Below are positions 11,044-23,146 of a DNA stretch of 64,000 nucleotides, piece after piece. Position 1 is the stretch's first letter. Each line of letters starts with the position of its first letter. The notes under the pieces are model-generated. The model had not been told where the DNA came from. It did no database searches and saw only the letters and a program-made list of their open reading frames with translations. The translations under genes and the position numbers were made by a program. The stretch is from Paroedura picta (Eukaryota; Chordata; Lepidosauria; Squamata; Gekkonidae): NCBI RefSeq assembly GCF_049243985.1, contig NC_135381.1:25592345-25656344 (forward strand), in the 5' to 3' direction.

Positions 11044-13840
11044 GTACGTGGTGGGAGCTGCACTTCGCAACTTTTTCGGGTGGCGGCCGCTGCGGTCTCT
11101 CTTTTTTCGCTCAAATTCCAATTGGGGTATTCTTTTTTTCACCTCCTTTCTTTTCTTTCGCGTTATTTAAAAAAAAATTATTTATTTTCCCCCGTTTGTT
11201 AACTTTCTTTTTGCTGTTTTATTTTTTCTCTCCCCGTTTTAACTTCCCTCTCATCTAATGATTTAGGCGTGGGAAATAGTCCGGAGATGTGGTCTAAATC
11301 GCGGGGGGTTGGGTGGGTTGGGGGGTGGGCGCGGGAAGCCCTACGTCGCTTGGGTGGGCTCTGCTGGGTTTTTATGTTTATTGAAAGAAAATGCTCCGCT
11401 GGGATAACTGCGGGTGCCCCTCCAGATCTAGGCGAAGTAGATGCCGGGCAGCGTGGGTCGCTGCTCCTCGCGTTCCCCCAGCCGCGCTTACTAGTGGAAT
11501 ATGGCTGGTGCAGTAACTCTGCCCGCATGGGCAGGGATATTGTACTAACGGGCATGCGAACCCCGCGCCTGCACCGAGTCCCTTGTTTTTCCTCCACGCA
11601 TGTTAGCTTCTCCGCCTAGGATCGGGAGACGAAAGTTGCCCTGACGGTGCGCAATGCTGGTGCCCGCTGTTTATTCTGCATTAATAATGGCTGTCGCTTT
11701 TAAAGCATTGACAGGGATAAGCCTTGCGCGTCCCGGCTAAACACCCATTTCCCTTCTCTCTTTATTTTTCTTATTTCTGGGTCTCGCCTTTCAAGGCGCT
11801 CGGAACCTTTCGTTTCCTTCTTGCTTTCTTCCTCCCTACCGAAAAAGGTCTCTCTCGCCCCTCTCCGACCCCCGATAAGCCTCGAACCGTCTCTTTCTTG
11901 CGCTGCTGTGACTTGATCTGTGTGTGCATTAATATGGCTGGCGTTTTAGTGGTACGGCTAAAGGAAGGGAGACGTGTAAAGGCAGCAGAGAGACTGGGAG
12001 GGGGAACTATGTGGGGGAAAAATCTTCGTGGGGGGGCCGCAGAGCCCTCAAACCTTTCGCTTTTGCCTTGGCTCGTTTATCCCTATCGGTTAATGTCCTC
12101 GGCGGGGTGTTTGGGAGCCGATTTGGGGGATTTCACACTTTTTCCTCTCGGCGCGGATGAGCGTCGCTTGTACTGTAATGGCTGCACGGCAGTCTTTGTT
12201 ATACAGAGTATTGCGCTAAGCAGGGGAATGGGAAGAGAGGGGGGAGGCTGCTTCAAAGCTGTTTGCTCCCCCTTTCCCGAGCCTTAAGCCCCCCGAAATC
12301 TCACAGGGGGGAAAGAGGAAAGGTTTTTCTATCAAACTGGCTGGTTTTGGGGAGGCTGGCTGCTTTGGTTTGGCGGCTGGAGGGGTTTATTTTAGCGGAG
12401 GGGTGTCTGAGGCTTTGTTAAGCATAGAGCAGCCTCACAGCCTTGTAGAGAAGCCATTTTAGCGAATGGAGCTGGCTATGGGCGAGGAGAGCACTTGTCT
12501 CCATATCCCAGCCTTAGCTAGCACCAAGACTATAGAGATTGCTATGGCACGGGTAGGAACCCCTTCCTCTGCCCCTGCCTTGCATGGGGCAGCCCCCCAT
12601 AGCCAAAGGCACCCCCTAGAAGAGCCCAAGGGCTCATTTGAGGGGCACTTTCTTTCATGAAGAAGCATTTCACAAAATGGAAGATGAATTATTGGTGTCT
12701 TGGTGACCTGTCGTTTTTTTCTTTCCTCTCCCCTTTCTGCTATCGGAGTCTACAGCAAATGTAGTGATACAGGCAGATCCCAACTGCATTAACTTACAGT
12801 ACTGGGGATCTTGAAATGATATTTGGCCCGATATGTAGTATACATATAAAGAAGGGATTTTTGCAATGACCTTGGGGGAGGGGAAACAAGGGAGGGAAGA
12901 CGGCAAAGAAGGGGCAAGGCGGGGGGAAGCTTGTTTTTTAATACTTTATCTGAAACTTTCCAGACAGCCATACTACTGTTTTAATGAGGAACTTTAAAAT
13001 GGGATTTTAACATTTTTTCTTTAAAAAAAAAAGCAAAAACAAAATTACTTTTTAAAGAAAGTGATTATTCTGTTTTTTTTTTGAGGGGGGAAAGCATATT
13101 TAAAAGGGGAAATGCATCTTAAAATAAATACAAATTAAAAAATTAAATATATAATAAGTATTTGTTACAAAACATAATGAGCAGGATAAATTTTTCAAAA
13201 AAAAAACCCCTGACCAATTTTTTTTAGCGAGAAAGTGGAAAGTGATTATATATTTTTAAAAATTGTTATCTTTTTTTGTGACATTAAAAAAAAAGTTAGT
13301 GGCTACCCACTAATTGAAATCGTATTTGTTTGTGGAATAGCAGTGTCTTGAACTTCATGTTGTATTAAAATGAACTTTCTATATATATTTTAGCCACTTC
13401 TGGAGAATAATTTGTTAAATGTGGAAGTTTAAAAAAAAATCTGGCATAGGAGTGTGATGGCTATTCATATGCAAAACATGGACATCTGAATAAATAACAA
13501 GAGTTGCCCTGTAAAGTCAGTTGAAGATTTAAGCCAAACAGTTGTAATCTTCTAAATATTGAGGCATTATAAATTAGTTACCGTTGCATACATGTTCTTT
13601 TGCTGTTACTGCTAAACAGTTAAACTCAACTTGCTTGCTTTAAGCTTGCATGTGTGAAAGAGGCATTGTAAGCTAGAGACAATTCACACATTACGCTGGG
13701 AGTTTATGAAAGTTATAAGCAGCATCCAAGTCTATCTGCCTGGTAGTCTTGACCAACTTGAAGGTAATTATTCCTTGCTTTTGCCTAGAACATAAAAATT
13801 TAATTGCTGTTTTTTTTTCTTCCCTAAAAATCTCTTTCAG
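11044..13840 (+). other. HMGB3: HMGB3 intron 1
   Basis: Runs from the GT at 11044 to the AG at 13839-13840. The first kilobase is CpG-rich, the remainder AT-rich with many A and T runs. No recognisable transposon was seen, in contrast to intron 4. Confidence 0.7.
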
Positions 13841-13850
13841 AGTTAAGAAA

Positions 13851-16800
13851 ATGGCTAAAGGTGACCCGAAGAAGCCGAAGGGCAAAATGTCAGCTTATGC
13901 TTTCTTTGTGCAGACCTGCCGTGAAGAACACAAGAAGAAAAATCCTGAAGTTCCTGTCAACTTTGCAGAGTTCTCCAAGAAGTGTTCAGAGAGGTGGAAG
14001 GTATTCCCAAGGCGCTGTTCCACTTTTGTCTAGCCTGACAGACTTCTGAGGAAAAGTTATACAAAATAAAAATAAACATTTCAATTGAAAAATCAGTGTC
14101 TATGGCAAGGAATTTCAGTTGTGAGACTCAAGTTGTATAAATGTCTAAATATTACACATATCTCTCTGTTCCTGATATATATGGTTATTCAGTGTCTACA
14201 GTCCTCTCGCTATGATTATAGTCTGGACTTGTGAACATTGACTTAAAATCTCACTGAATTCAGTGGTGCTTTACTGCCAGCTTTGGTTATGCTGGGGCTC
14301 ATGGGAGCCCAGAAGGTCTGCTGTTGTCCTCCAAACATTGTTCCATTATGCTATTGCGAATCTACCAGGCATTGTCTCCACATGTGCAAGCATCAGACCA
14401 TCACAAGCCAAGGGGTTAGAAATTTGCTTTAAAGGACAACTGGCTGTCAGTCAGCTCACTTTCACAGTTTCTGTCAAGACTTTGCTATGGGTGATCTAAT
14501 AAGCATAGCTCTCATGGGTTGGGCTATATCTTGACTTGGGATAAACTAGAATACAGAAATAGCACTGCTGGATTGAATGGTCATCCTTTTGGCTAACCAG
14601 ATGACCCCGCCCCAATAGTCCTATGCATTGAGAGCAAAGCTGTTTTTTGGTCCTTTGAGATATTGGCTATCTAGTCATGCCATTCAATGAAGTTTGACAC
14701 CTTCCTTGCTTGGAAGTGGCTCATCTTCCATTTGCATAGGGCTTCAGATTTTGCTCAGCAGAATCGTAGGGTACAAGCCAGTGCCTCTGAACATGGAAGA
14801 TCCTTCTAGTTTTAGGTGTCTAATAGGCATTCATTGGTTAGACCTCCATGAGTTTCTATTAGTCCCCTTTTAAAACCTTCAGTGTATACTGGGGCTATTG
14901 TTTCATTAGTTAACTGCACATTTTATTCAAAAGAGCTTTTGTGACTACTGTTCAGAAGTTCAAGGCCTCCAATCTAAGTTGTCATATTATGGTGGAGGAA
15001 GAAAATGATATAATAATTTGAATGTCCCACACACAGTGTTGGATAATATTTGAATTGCATGTTCCTGAAACTCATGTTATACAGAGTGTTGAAAGCAATT
15101 CCTGTGCTTTCTTACACATACAGATCTGGTCAGCTGGCTTAGGTTGATAAATGCTTTATCACTACATGTTCATAAGCCAATATCCAGAACTGTATAGAAG
15201 GGGTTCTCATTGAGGGGAGGAAGGGTGTCAGTCAGCTTTGCGTGGTTCGATTTTAACGCACTTGAGTAAATGATGCTGCTTGCCTTTCAGACCATGTCAA
15301 GCAAAGAGAAGGGTAAATTTGATGAGATGGCTAAAGCTGACAAAGTACGATACGATAGAGAAATGAAGGATTATGGACCAGCTAAGGGTGGTAAGAAGAA
15401 GAAGGATCCCAATGCCCCTAAAAGGCCACCGTAAGTAGCTATTTCTAGCAAAAGTGTATTTGTGCTTTGACTTGGAGTATTCTGATTTGTTAAAACAGGT
15501 TGCAGTATCCTACCTTTACTTAGAAAGTGCAAACAGAGTCTAGATATTTAACATCTGACATCTCTAGGAAACTGCTTTCAGCTCTTTCTACTTATTTTTT
15601 GAAGAACTTCTATCCTGTTCTTCATGGACAAAATCCTTCTTAAAGGGACTATCAAATTGTAAAGCTAGAGAAAAATATTAAATTACATCTTGAGCAAGAT
15701 ATTGAGAAGCTGACACACCTCTCTGCTTTTTATGAACTCTAACCCACGTGGCAAACAGTTGCAGAGAGCTGGACAATTCAAATGTTCATTCAGTCATTAT
15801 TAACAGCTGTCTTTGGAAACCTTCAAAGATTCAAAGTTTTACTATCTGAACAGGATAACTGAGAAAAAGAGAGGTAATTTCTGTGACCATCTAGGGGAGC
15901 AGTGTGAATTCTTTAACATCAAGTGAACAATAATACTTATGCTATGTATTCACAACACTGCTTTCAAGTGCATTGCATAAAAGAACCCTTGTAACAATTC
16001 TGTAAGACGGGTCAGAAAATCCTTGTACTTTGTGGGAGGAGTATTGAAGGCTTGTACCTTGCTGAGAGAGTCGTCCTCATTCAGACTAATAGTAGGAACT
16101 ATCAGCCCAGGACATTTTCTGCTGATTTAGAATTTAGGGCTCTTCCCCCTCCCAGCTTGAGGGTTCTCCGCATTGTTGGATCATCACCATCCTTGGTGTC
16201 AAATTGACAGTATGAACTTTGCCTCTCTGCGGAGCTTAGTGGTGCAACCCTAAACAGTGTGACATCCTTCTAACCTCATTGAATACCCAGCCAAGATAAA
16301 AGCCTGTTCAAGACTGTGGGCTTAGAAGAGTGTAATGCCACTTAGGAATGCTCTGTAAATCAGACTCTGTTTTTTTTTTACTCTGTTTATGGCTTGGTTT
16401 TCCTACTGAGACTCGGGACAGATTACAAAATATAGAACAACAATCAGGCAGCCTTAAGACATCCACTAAACAATGCAGGAGGACTATAAAACTGGAACAC
16501 AATGCAAACAAAGTAGTCCAAGGGTGTGATGCCCAGGTTGAATGCAATGCAGTAGACTTCAAACCTGTTTCCCTTATAAAAGCTGACACCTTTGGTCATG
16601 CCATAGTGGTCACTCTGAGTTGTGGTTTTCTACTTTCTCTTGCCAGGTCTGGGTTCTTCCTCTTCTGTTCAGAGTTCCGTCCCAAGATCAAGTCCACTAA
16701 CCCTGGCATCTCCATTGGGGATGTGGCAAAGAAACTTGGTGAAATGTGGAACAACCTCAGTGATGGTGAGAAACAGCCCTATAACAACAAGGCAGCTAAA

Positions 16801-19800
16801 CTGAAGGAGAAGTATGAAAAGGTACGGTTACCTGGACCGTTAGCGTTTAAAGTATGCCATTTCTCTAGGGAGGTTATCCAAAGCAGTTTACGGAATAGAT
16901 ACATAAAAATGTTAAGGGGTATTAAAATTCAGAATTTAAAAATCTACGTACGGTATAGAAACACTTTTAAAATCGATCTGGAGCATAAAAACAGTTTATT
17001 GAGCTGTTTAAAACTTTTTTCAAAAGCACACTATAAAATGGTCTTAGACAATCAGCCCCTTCATTTAAATCAGGGGTGGTCAAACTGCGGCCTTCCAGAT
17101 GTCCATGGGCTACAATTCCCATGAGCCCCTGCCAGCCTTTGCTACACGAAACCTTATGTTACAATTAGCACTGAGTAGTCATGGTTATCTGTTAGCATAG
17201 CACAAGTATACTATTAACAATATATTTTCCCAAGGCTATAAACTTCCAGAGAAGCTACTCTGGAAAAAGATTCCAGTGAAATGTAGCTCTATATAAAAGT
17301 GAATTCAAACATCTGGTCAGGTCTTTGCTGTCAGTCATTTAGAGCAGTGGTCCTCAACCCCAGGTCCGGAGACCAGTACTGGCTCGTGGATCAATCGGTA
17401 CCGGGCCGTGGCTCCTCCTCATCCTCCTCCCAGGCTGCTGCCTCGGAGGCTACCCTGCCACTCTGCCGCCAGCTCACCTTTGGTGCTCTCCAGCGGCCAC
17501 GATGGCTGGGGCTCCTCCTCGGTGTGGCACTGTGCAGCTGCTGCTGGCAGCGCCCCGCAGCGGGTGGCGGGAAGTCAGGGGGGCCGGCAGGAAAGCAAGT
17601 GGAGCAGGGGCTCAGGCGGCAATGTCCCTCGGCAAAAGACTACCCCCCCCCCCCCGAACTTCAGTAAAATTGTCAAGTGTCCCTGGTGATAAAAAGGTTG
17701 TGGACCACTGATTTAGAAAACTTTTCCTATAGTTATTCCATCCCGAGGCTTCAGTACAAAGTGGACAGCGTACCACCCTTTAGAAAACAAACAAAATTAT
17801 CCCCCCCTCTTGGCCCAGACTATGACTTAGAGCAGCCTTTTTCAACCTTTTGAGTGTGGAGGATCTGAAATACATTTTCAGGCTTTGAGGACCCCTAGAA
17901 GTGATGTCAGCTGGCCACACCTCCCTGGAACACCCCCTTGGAAGTGGCATGATCACCTTCAGCCTTCTTTCACTTATTCCCCCCTCCTCATATAGGCTGG
18001 AAAGAAGGGCAGAAGCTGAGAAGACAGACCAGACCGACCCCATACCATGCCACAAGTGACCCCCTGCCCTTTGATTTTTATGCCCGCAGCCTACAGAGGC
18101 AGCCAGTTCCCTAGCTTGTGGCCAAGTCCATTAAGGCAGGAGGGGAAAGGCACTGGACCCCTGGTTGGGAACGCTGAGCAGCGACAACAAAACTTTCTCA
18201 AAATGTTTAAACACCAGATGCAGTCTCAGTGATGTGTTTTGGGATCAGTCTTAGTAGTTGTTGACTTGCAAATGTGAAGAACTTCCTCAATGTGTCCAAA
18301 TAAGAACTGTGTGTGCAAGACATGATTTGGGGAAGGGAGCAATACAGAATTAAAAGAATTGTTTTTATATGTCACTTTTCTCTACCAGGAGTCTCAAAGC
18401 GGCTTACAGTCGCCTTCCCTTTCCTCACAACAGACACCCTGTGAGGTCAGTGAGGCTGAGAGAGCCCTGATATTACTGCTCAGTCGGAACAGCTTTATCA
18501 GTGCTATGGGAAGCCCAAGGTCACCCAGATGGCGGCACGTGGAGCAGGAGGAACAGGGAATCAAACCGAGCTCACCAGATTAGAAGCCCCTGCTGTTAAG
18601 AGCTGCACCAAACTAGCTAATTGGGTTGAATTAGCATTACAATCAGTCAGCTTCCATATTTGCTCCCAGAACAGTGTTCAGTAAGCCCAATCCTGCTTCC
18701 TCACAGTCTGTTGGGACAACAATGTGGGCTTCAAGAAAGAGGCAGGCAATGCAGCTGAACTTGAGGGTAGGCAAGCCTCACTTTTAGAGCAACTACTCAT
18801 AAGGCCCTGCTCATATGTTGTCTTGTATCCAGCAATGCTAGCCTGAATAGGTCCTCATTTTCAAGTTATGGAGCATGGAAGGCTATAGATGAACACACGT
18901 AGCTGTCTTTGGTTAGTAAAGATGGGGATTGCCTGCTCTGACCTGCAGCAGCTTACAGTGGTCTTTGACATGACCTGCTGTCTGACCCTTTTAACGGAAG
19001 ATGCCAGGGATGGAACCTGGGAACGTCTCTCTGCCTTTGAGCTATGACCCCAGCTTGCAGTGTGTGAGAAGATGTTCCCTTAGTGAAATCACTAGTCTAA
19101 CAAGAGTCCCTTCCGTGAGCCAAAAGAAGTGCTAATAGTTGTTTTATTAAAAGCAGAGATATTGTGCCTAAACAACTACAGTTGAATAAAGCATAATGAC
19201 CCTGTCTCTTCAGAGGCCAGCTATATCACACCACCCCTCTGCTGCAAGGCACACATTATTGGTGTAACACATTAAGATGTTATGATTTGGTGTTCCGCCA
19301 AAGCAGCTTTTCTGGAGAAACTCCTGAAACAATCTTCAGGCTTTGAGAAACCTCAGAAGTGGTGCGATCACGCAGAATATGTTTGGGAAGCACATCTGTG
19401 TAAACGCTCAATGAGGCCCCTCCCCTTCCCACCCCCTCCAGGTCCATCATTGGCCATTTTGGGAGTTGACATGATCATATATGGTCAGATCACTGAATTA
19501 ATCTTTAACAAATTAAAAAAATATATTAAATTAACAAGTTCCCGTTCAGGAAAGCCTTCCAGAGGCCATTAAAGAAGCCACAGGGTTTCAAAAAAACTCT
19601 GGTTGAGAAAGGCTCCTCTAAAATCCAACTGTATCTGTCCTCTTGGCCTTGCAGGATGTTGCCGATTACAAGTCAAAAGGCAAGTTTGATGGCGCCAAGA
19701 GTGCAGCTGCCAAAGCTGCTGCTGCGGCTCGGAAAAAGGTAGAAGAGGAGGAGGAGGACGAAGAGGACGACGAGGAGGAAGAAGACGAAGAGGAGGATGA

Positions 19801-19807
19801 CGAATGA
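13851..19807 (+). CDS. HMGB3: HMGB3, high mobility group box 3 (four coding exons)
   Basis: HMGB3 is an abundant nuclear protein that binds and bends DNA without sequence preference and shapes chromatin. Coding exons are 13851-14000, 15291-15430, 16647-16821 and 19655-19807, all with GT-AG borders and matching phases. The product is 205 residues. Box A spans about residues 9-79 and opens [19 protein letters not shown]; box B spans about 91-161 and opens [19 protein letters not shown] basic, alanine-rich linker precedes a 21-residue tail (185-205) of only D and E. Redox cysteines C23 and C45 are present, as is C104, the equivalent of HMGB1 C106. The intercalating phenylalanines are F38 and F101. 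The [17 protein letters not shown] start, [15 protein letters not shown] linker and [10 protein letters not shown] word separate HMGB3 from HMGB1 and HMGB2. Introns exclude a processed pseudogene. The linker segment [13 protein letters not shown] appears longer and more alanine-rich than I recall for mammals. Confidence 0.97.
14001..15290 (+). other. HMGB3: HMGB3 intron 2
   Basis: GT at 14001 and AG at 15289-15290 (TGCCTTTCAG). No repeat recognised. Confidence 0.85.
15431..16646 (+). other. HMGB3: HMGB3 intron 3
   Basis: GTAAGT donor at 15431 and CTTGCCAG acceptor ending at 16646. It splits a proline codon in box B. No repeat recognised. Confidence 0.85.
17071..17143 (+). mobile_element. Single-arm copy of the CAGGGGTAGTC hAT MITE (HMGB3 intron 4)
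   Basis: Starts CAGGGGTGGTCAAACTGCGG and ends around CCAGCCTTTGCT. It equals one arm of the palindromic MITE found at 23.1, 44.9, 52.6, 53.3, 53.6 and 58.4 kb. A similar single-arm copy with a clean TSD is at 48820. Confidence 0.75.
17345..17710. mobile_element. hAT-type MITE, CAGTGGTCC family (HMGB3 intron 4)
   Basis: The left end is CAGTGGTCCTCAACCC and the right end GTTGTGGACCACTG. The 8-bp flanking duplication is ATTTAGAG on the left and ATTTAGAA on the right. The interior is GC-rich. The sister copy at 24091-24445 shares the GGTACCGGGCCG and TCAGTAAAATTGTCAAG words. An incomplete copy lies at 39789. Confidence 0.88.
17827..18200. mobile_element. Probable hAT-type non-autonomous element (HMGB3 intron 4)
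   Basis: Begins AGCAGCCTTTTTCAACC, contains TTTTCAGGCTTTGAGGACC, and ends near GGTTGGGAACGCTG, the pattern of a common vertebrate hAT family. The TSD is not clear and the ends are approximate. A related copy lies at 19300-19612. Confidence 0.55.
18353..18612 (-). mobile_element. tRNA/L2-tail SINE (HMGB3 intron 4)
   Basis: Reverse complement of a near-complete copy: CAAAGCGGCTTACAGTCGCC, GAGGCTGAGAGAGCCCTGAT, AAGGTCACCCAG, a B-box segment, and the head GCACCAAACTAGC. Confidence 0.85.
18930..19050 (-). mobile_element. Decayed tRNA-type SINE (HMGB3 intron 4)
   Basis: On the minus strand the GCCAGGGATGGAACCTGGGA segment reads as a B box and GAGCTATGACCCC as the A-box side, as in the family at 3258. 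Confidence 0.45.
19300..19612. mobile_element. Probable hAT-type element (HMGB3 intron 4)
   Basis: Contains CTTCAGGCTTTGAGAAACC near its left end, CCATTTTGGGAGTTGACATG inside, and ends in CTGGTTGAGAAAGGCTC. It lies only about 40 bp from the HMGB3 exon 5 acceptor, next to the branch-point zone. Confidence 0.6.
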
Positions 19808-20795
19808 GAAACTGTATAATACTTGTCTCCATGTGAATACCATAGAGTAGGGGAAACACCATTTGGAAAAGGAAAACAAAAACAAACCTGCACCTCGTTA
19901 TTTGAGACGGTGTCTTATTTGCCCGTTATTAGATTTAATGACAATTTGGATTCTGATCACACCGTACCTTCTTTGAAAATTTGAAGCGCTCTAGGAAAAT
20001 AGAGGGGGAAAATAAACCATCGAACTGGTTTACATAAAGTGACCCTGGGTGTCCTCAGGCACCCTGAAACTGTAACAAAGTTGTACATATTTCCAAACAT
20101 TTTTAAAACAAAACAAAAAAAAAGTGGAAGCGAATGCGCTCCAGTGTTCTCCTCAACTCTGTGCACTTTCCTGTTGGTGTAACAAAGCATTTAAAAATGT
20201 TTCAAGCATCTTATTTTTTAATTTGTAAGGTGGTGTTTAACTATATGGTTATTGGCTAGAAAATCTTGGGTTATACTGTACATATCTATAGTTTGTAAAA
20301 ACTAGACAGATTCTTCCGGTCCATGCTTGGAGTGGGGATGCCCCGGAATGGAAGGTGAGCCACTTTGGCCAGGCTTTCCTGCAGGGGTGTTGTGTCTCAA
20401 AGCATGCACTGTGAAAGTAGATCTATTTACACTACAGTGGGCGTCCATTTAGCTTAAAGTTGTCTTTCTGTATATAGTGAAATTAGCATTCTGCGGCCAT
20501 TCTTAGTTGTGGAAAGGGGAGGAGGGTCGGGATCAGCTGGCATGAGAAATTGTATGGAATCTTTCCTTTTTTTTTGGTTTTGTTTTCTTTTTAGTTAAGT
20601 GCGGTAGTTTTTAAACGGAAGCTGTAGACCTCTTCATTGTCAGCCTAGAAGTGAACAGAAGGCGCAGAAACCGAAGTTCAAAAACACTCTGTACTTAAAA
20701 GAGAAACAAAAATTTGCAAAAATGTTATGTTGGTTTTTTGTATGTTTAGAATGCTGAAATGTTTTTGAAGCAAAATAAACAGTATTACATTTTTA
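19808..20795 (+). other. HMGB3: HMGB3 3' UTR and polyadenylation signal
   Basis: About 1 kb of unique AT-rich sequence follows the TGA at 19805-19807. A canonical AATAAA at 20774-20779 marks the likely main end about 15-25 bases later. Another AATAAA at 20011-20016 could give a shorter transcript. Confidence 0.75.
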
Positions 20796-21521
20796 AAACT
20801 TCTTGACAATATTCTAAATTTTCCTGTTTTTAACCAATGTTCCTATAACAGCACCACTAGTTAAAACTGAAATGTTGGTAACCGTCCCCTTCTTCCCAAG
20901 TGAATTGATTTGTCTAAAGAAAAAATCTTAAGTATAATTATTTTCTGTTTTCAGCGTGGACTGTTAATACTTAAGGAAAGGTGACTATTTAACCTGATTG
21001 GTGATAAAAGTTGCTATGCAAGTTTGAACCTTTTTACTTGAAAGTGGAAATCTGACACAACACTTGTGACCTTAATTGTGTATTGCATTGCGCTGATACC
21101 AGCTTTTGGAAAGGTAGGTAACTAAGAATGGGGGTGGACATTAACTTAAATTTCTTTCTGTTGGGTACATTTATAGCCCAAATGCTCTGCTTTGTAAATA
21201 TTAAAATGTGCCTTTATTGTCCCGTGTTAAAACTGCTTCAGCCTTGTTTGTTCTTTTCCCCTTCCAATCTTTCTAGCTGTCCAATGATTGGCAGGAAAAA
21301 GTACTAGGCCGTAATCAGGGTCCTCCAAGGGAATCTCCCAGACATTGGCTTGGGTGCCAGGTATTATAACTGCGAAAGCTGTGCATGACAAGGGCACTCT
21401 TCTGTGTGCTGCTTTGGAGTGCTTTATTATGGGGAGGGTGATTGATGTTCTTGTGGCTCATATGTGTATAGTTGTAGTGAATGTTCTTTATAAACAGCTT
21501 CTTGGATTGTCTCTTGCTTTT
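20796..21521. other. Unassigned sequence downstream of HMGB3
   Basis: No exon or repeat recognised. Possibly extended 3' UTR or terminator flank. Confidence 0.4.
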
Positions 21522-21532
21522 CCACAGTGCAT

Positions 21533-21807
21533 TAAAAGGTAAAGGTATCCCCTGTGCAAGCACCGAGTCATGTCTGACCCTTGGGGTGATGCCCTCTAGC
21601 GTTTTCATGGCAGACTCAATACAGGGTGGTTTGCCAGTGCCTTCCCCAGTCATTACCGTTTACCCCCCAGCAGCAAGCTGGGTACTCATTTTACCGACCT
21701 CGGAAGGATGGAAGGCTGAGTCGACCTTGAGCCGGCTGCTGGGATTGAACTCCCAGCCTCATGAGCAGAGCTTTCAGATTGCATGTCCGCTGCCTTACCA
21801 CTCTGCA
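21533..21807 (-). mobile_element. Sauria-type SINE, full length, exact 11-bp TSD
   Basis: The reverse complement starts with the tRNA-like head (GCAGAGTGGTAAGGCAGC) and carries the hallmark GGCACTGGCAAACCACCC block. It ends with a BovB-like terminus (GTCAGACATGACTCGGTGC) and a CCTTTACC-rich tail. Flanks have an exact duplication CCACAGTGCAT (21522-21532 and 21808-21818). Confidence 0.92.
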
Positions 21808-22116
21808 CCACAGTGCATCAGACCACAATTCCTTCAACACCCCTCTTGAGAGAGCATCATACCAAGTCAGTTATACAGCTTAAGCAAAGACTTGAACCCA
21901 GCCCTTCTGGTTCAAGTCCAGCACTGTCTGCTGCACCACATGGGACTTGCCTTTCTATCAGACAGGCCAATGATTTCTGCTTTCAGGCTAGGCAGCTAAA
22001 GCCTCTGGCAAGTGGCTTCCTAAAGCTGTGGCTGAAAAGCAGTTATTGGCTCCTGCCCGAAACACAACCTCTTCTGGGTTTGGTTCTTGTTTTGGAAAGG
22101 TTACTATCACTTAATG

Positions 22117-22386
22117 CAGCGGTTCTCAACCGCCACAGCTCCGAGACCCCTACAGCAGGGGTGGCAGCAGCACATGCACTGCCGCTGCCCCTGCTGTAGA
22201 AGTCGTGGAGCTACAGCGGCTGCTGCAGCGGTGGCATCGCAGTGGCCTCCATGGCGCAGCCTCGGAGCTCACCGAGGCAGCATGAAGAAGGCCAGTGCCA
22301 TGCCACCACTACCACTGACGCGGCGACCCCCGGGAAAGGCCGAACAACCCCTTGAGGGGTTGCAACCCCCAGGTTGAGAACCGCTG
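22117..22386. mobile_element. SPIN-like hAT MITE
   Basis: TIRs are CAGCGGTTCTCAAC on the left and GTTGAGAACCGCTG on the right, perfect over 14 bp. The 8-bp flanking duplication is ACTTAATG/GCTTAATG. The right subterminal block (GGGGTTGCAACCCCCAGG) resembles SPIN elements. The 270-bp interior is GC-rich and non-coding. Confidence 0.88.
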
Positions 22387-23146
22387 GCTTAATGAAATAA
22401 GATTTCCATTCTACCTAACTTGCATGAGATAGAAGCACAGTGAGGGTTATCATGTCTGAAATCTTGGTCTTGCCTGCTGCCCTCATTGGGTTTGCCATTT
22501 CACTAATTTGCCATACAAATATGTACACTTTAAATGCTTTATAGGGAGACATGCAATCACTGTTAATCTGTAATGTAGACTAGTATTATCTCCATATTGT
22601 GGGGTGGGGAGGCTGAACAGAAAAAAAATGAGGTCCCTAAGGCTATCTAGGGAGTTGGTGGCAGAAGTGAAATTCTCATTCCCTTGGCCCCTCTGCAGCA
22701 GCAGCTTCAAACCAACACAAGAGGACTATGTCCCTTTATCTAGCATGTATTGTTGTATAAGCCATTCTGTTTCAGAGCTAGCATAGCAGCTAAAACTGAG
22801 CTGTGGTCTAGGCTGAATCTGGCTTAAGTCACTTAACCGCTTGGCCCTGGGCAAGCCTCTGTTCGTTCTTCATCTGCCGTATGGCTCTAACTGACCTATC
22901 ACATAATTGGCAATGTTCATTTTAATTTGAGTACACTTTATTCTTCCTCCTCCTTCCAAGAGCTCTGGATGATAGACATGGTTCTTTTCTCCTTCACTCT
23001 GCTCACAAGCTAGGCTGCATGAGAGTGGTCTGGTTACCCTGCAGATTTCATGGCAAGCCGAAGTTTGAACCTGCCCATACTAAGTCTTGACGGTTCCATT
23101 TACCTAAAACCAAATTGGCCACAAGTGCAGCATAATAGTCAAGACT
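22387..23146. other. Unassigned non-coding sequence
   Basis: No exon or recognised repeat. Confidence 0.4.

Larger units (their letters stand above)
10500..12300 (+). other. CpG-rich block at HMGB3 5' end
   Basis: CG dinucleotides are dense compared with the AT-rich flanks, most strongly from about 10.84 to 11.5 kb. The block covers the upstream region, exon 1 and the start of intron 1. This is typical of a broadly expressed vertebrate promoter. The 187-codon open frame at 11724-12287 lies here but has no protein-family signal. Confidence 0.6.

Noticed and set aside
11724-12287. 187-codon open frame in HMGB3 intron 1
   Set aside because: CpG-rich DNA gives long chance frames; no protein-family words and no splice context needed by HMGB3.
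16348-17124. 258-codon open frame covering HMGB3 exon 4
   Set aside because: Only 16647-16821 is exon. The frame extends into both introns by chance; consensus splice sites bound the exon.
13851-19807. HMGB1 or HMGB2 as the identity of the HMG-box gene
   Set aside because: Box and linker words and the position of C104 fit HMGB3, and the neighbouring receptor supports it.
19666-19893. Serine-rich minus-strand frame
   Set aside because: Antisense of the GAA/GAG/GAC repeats that encode the HMGB3 acidic tail.
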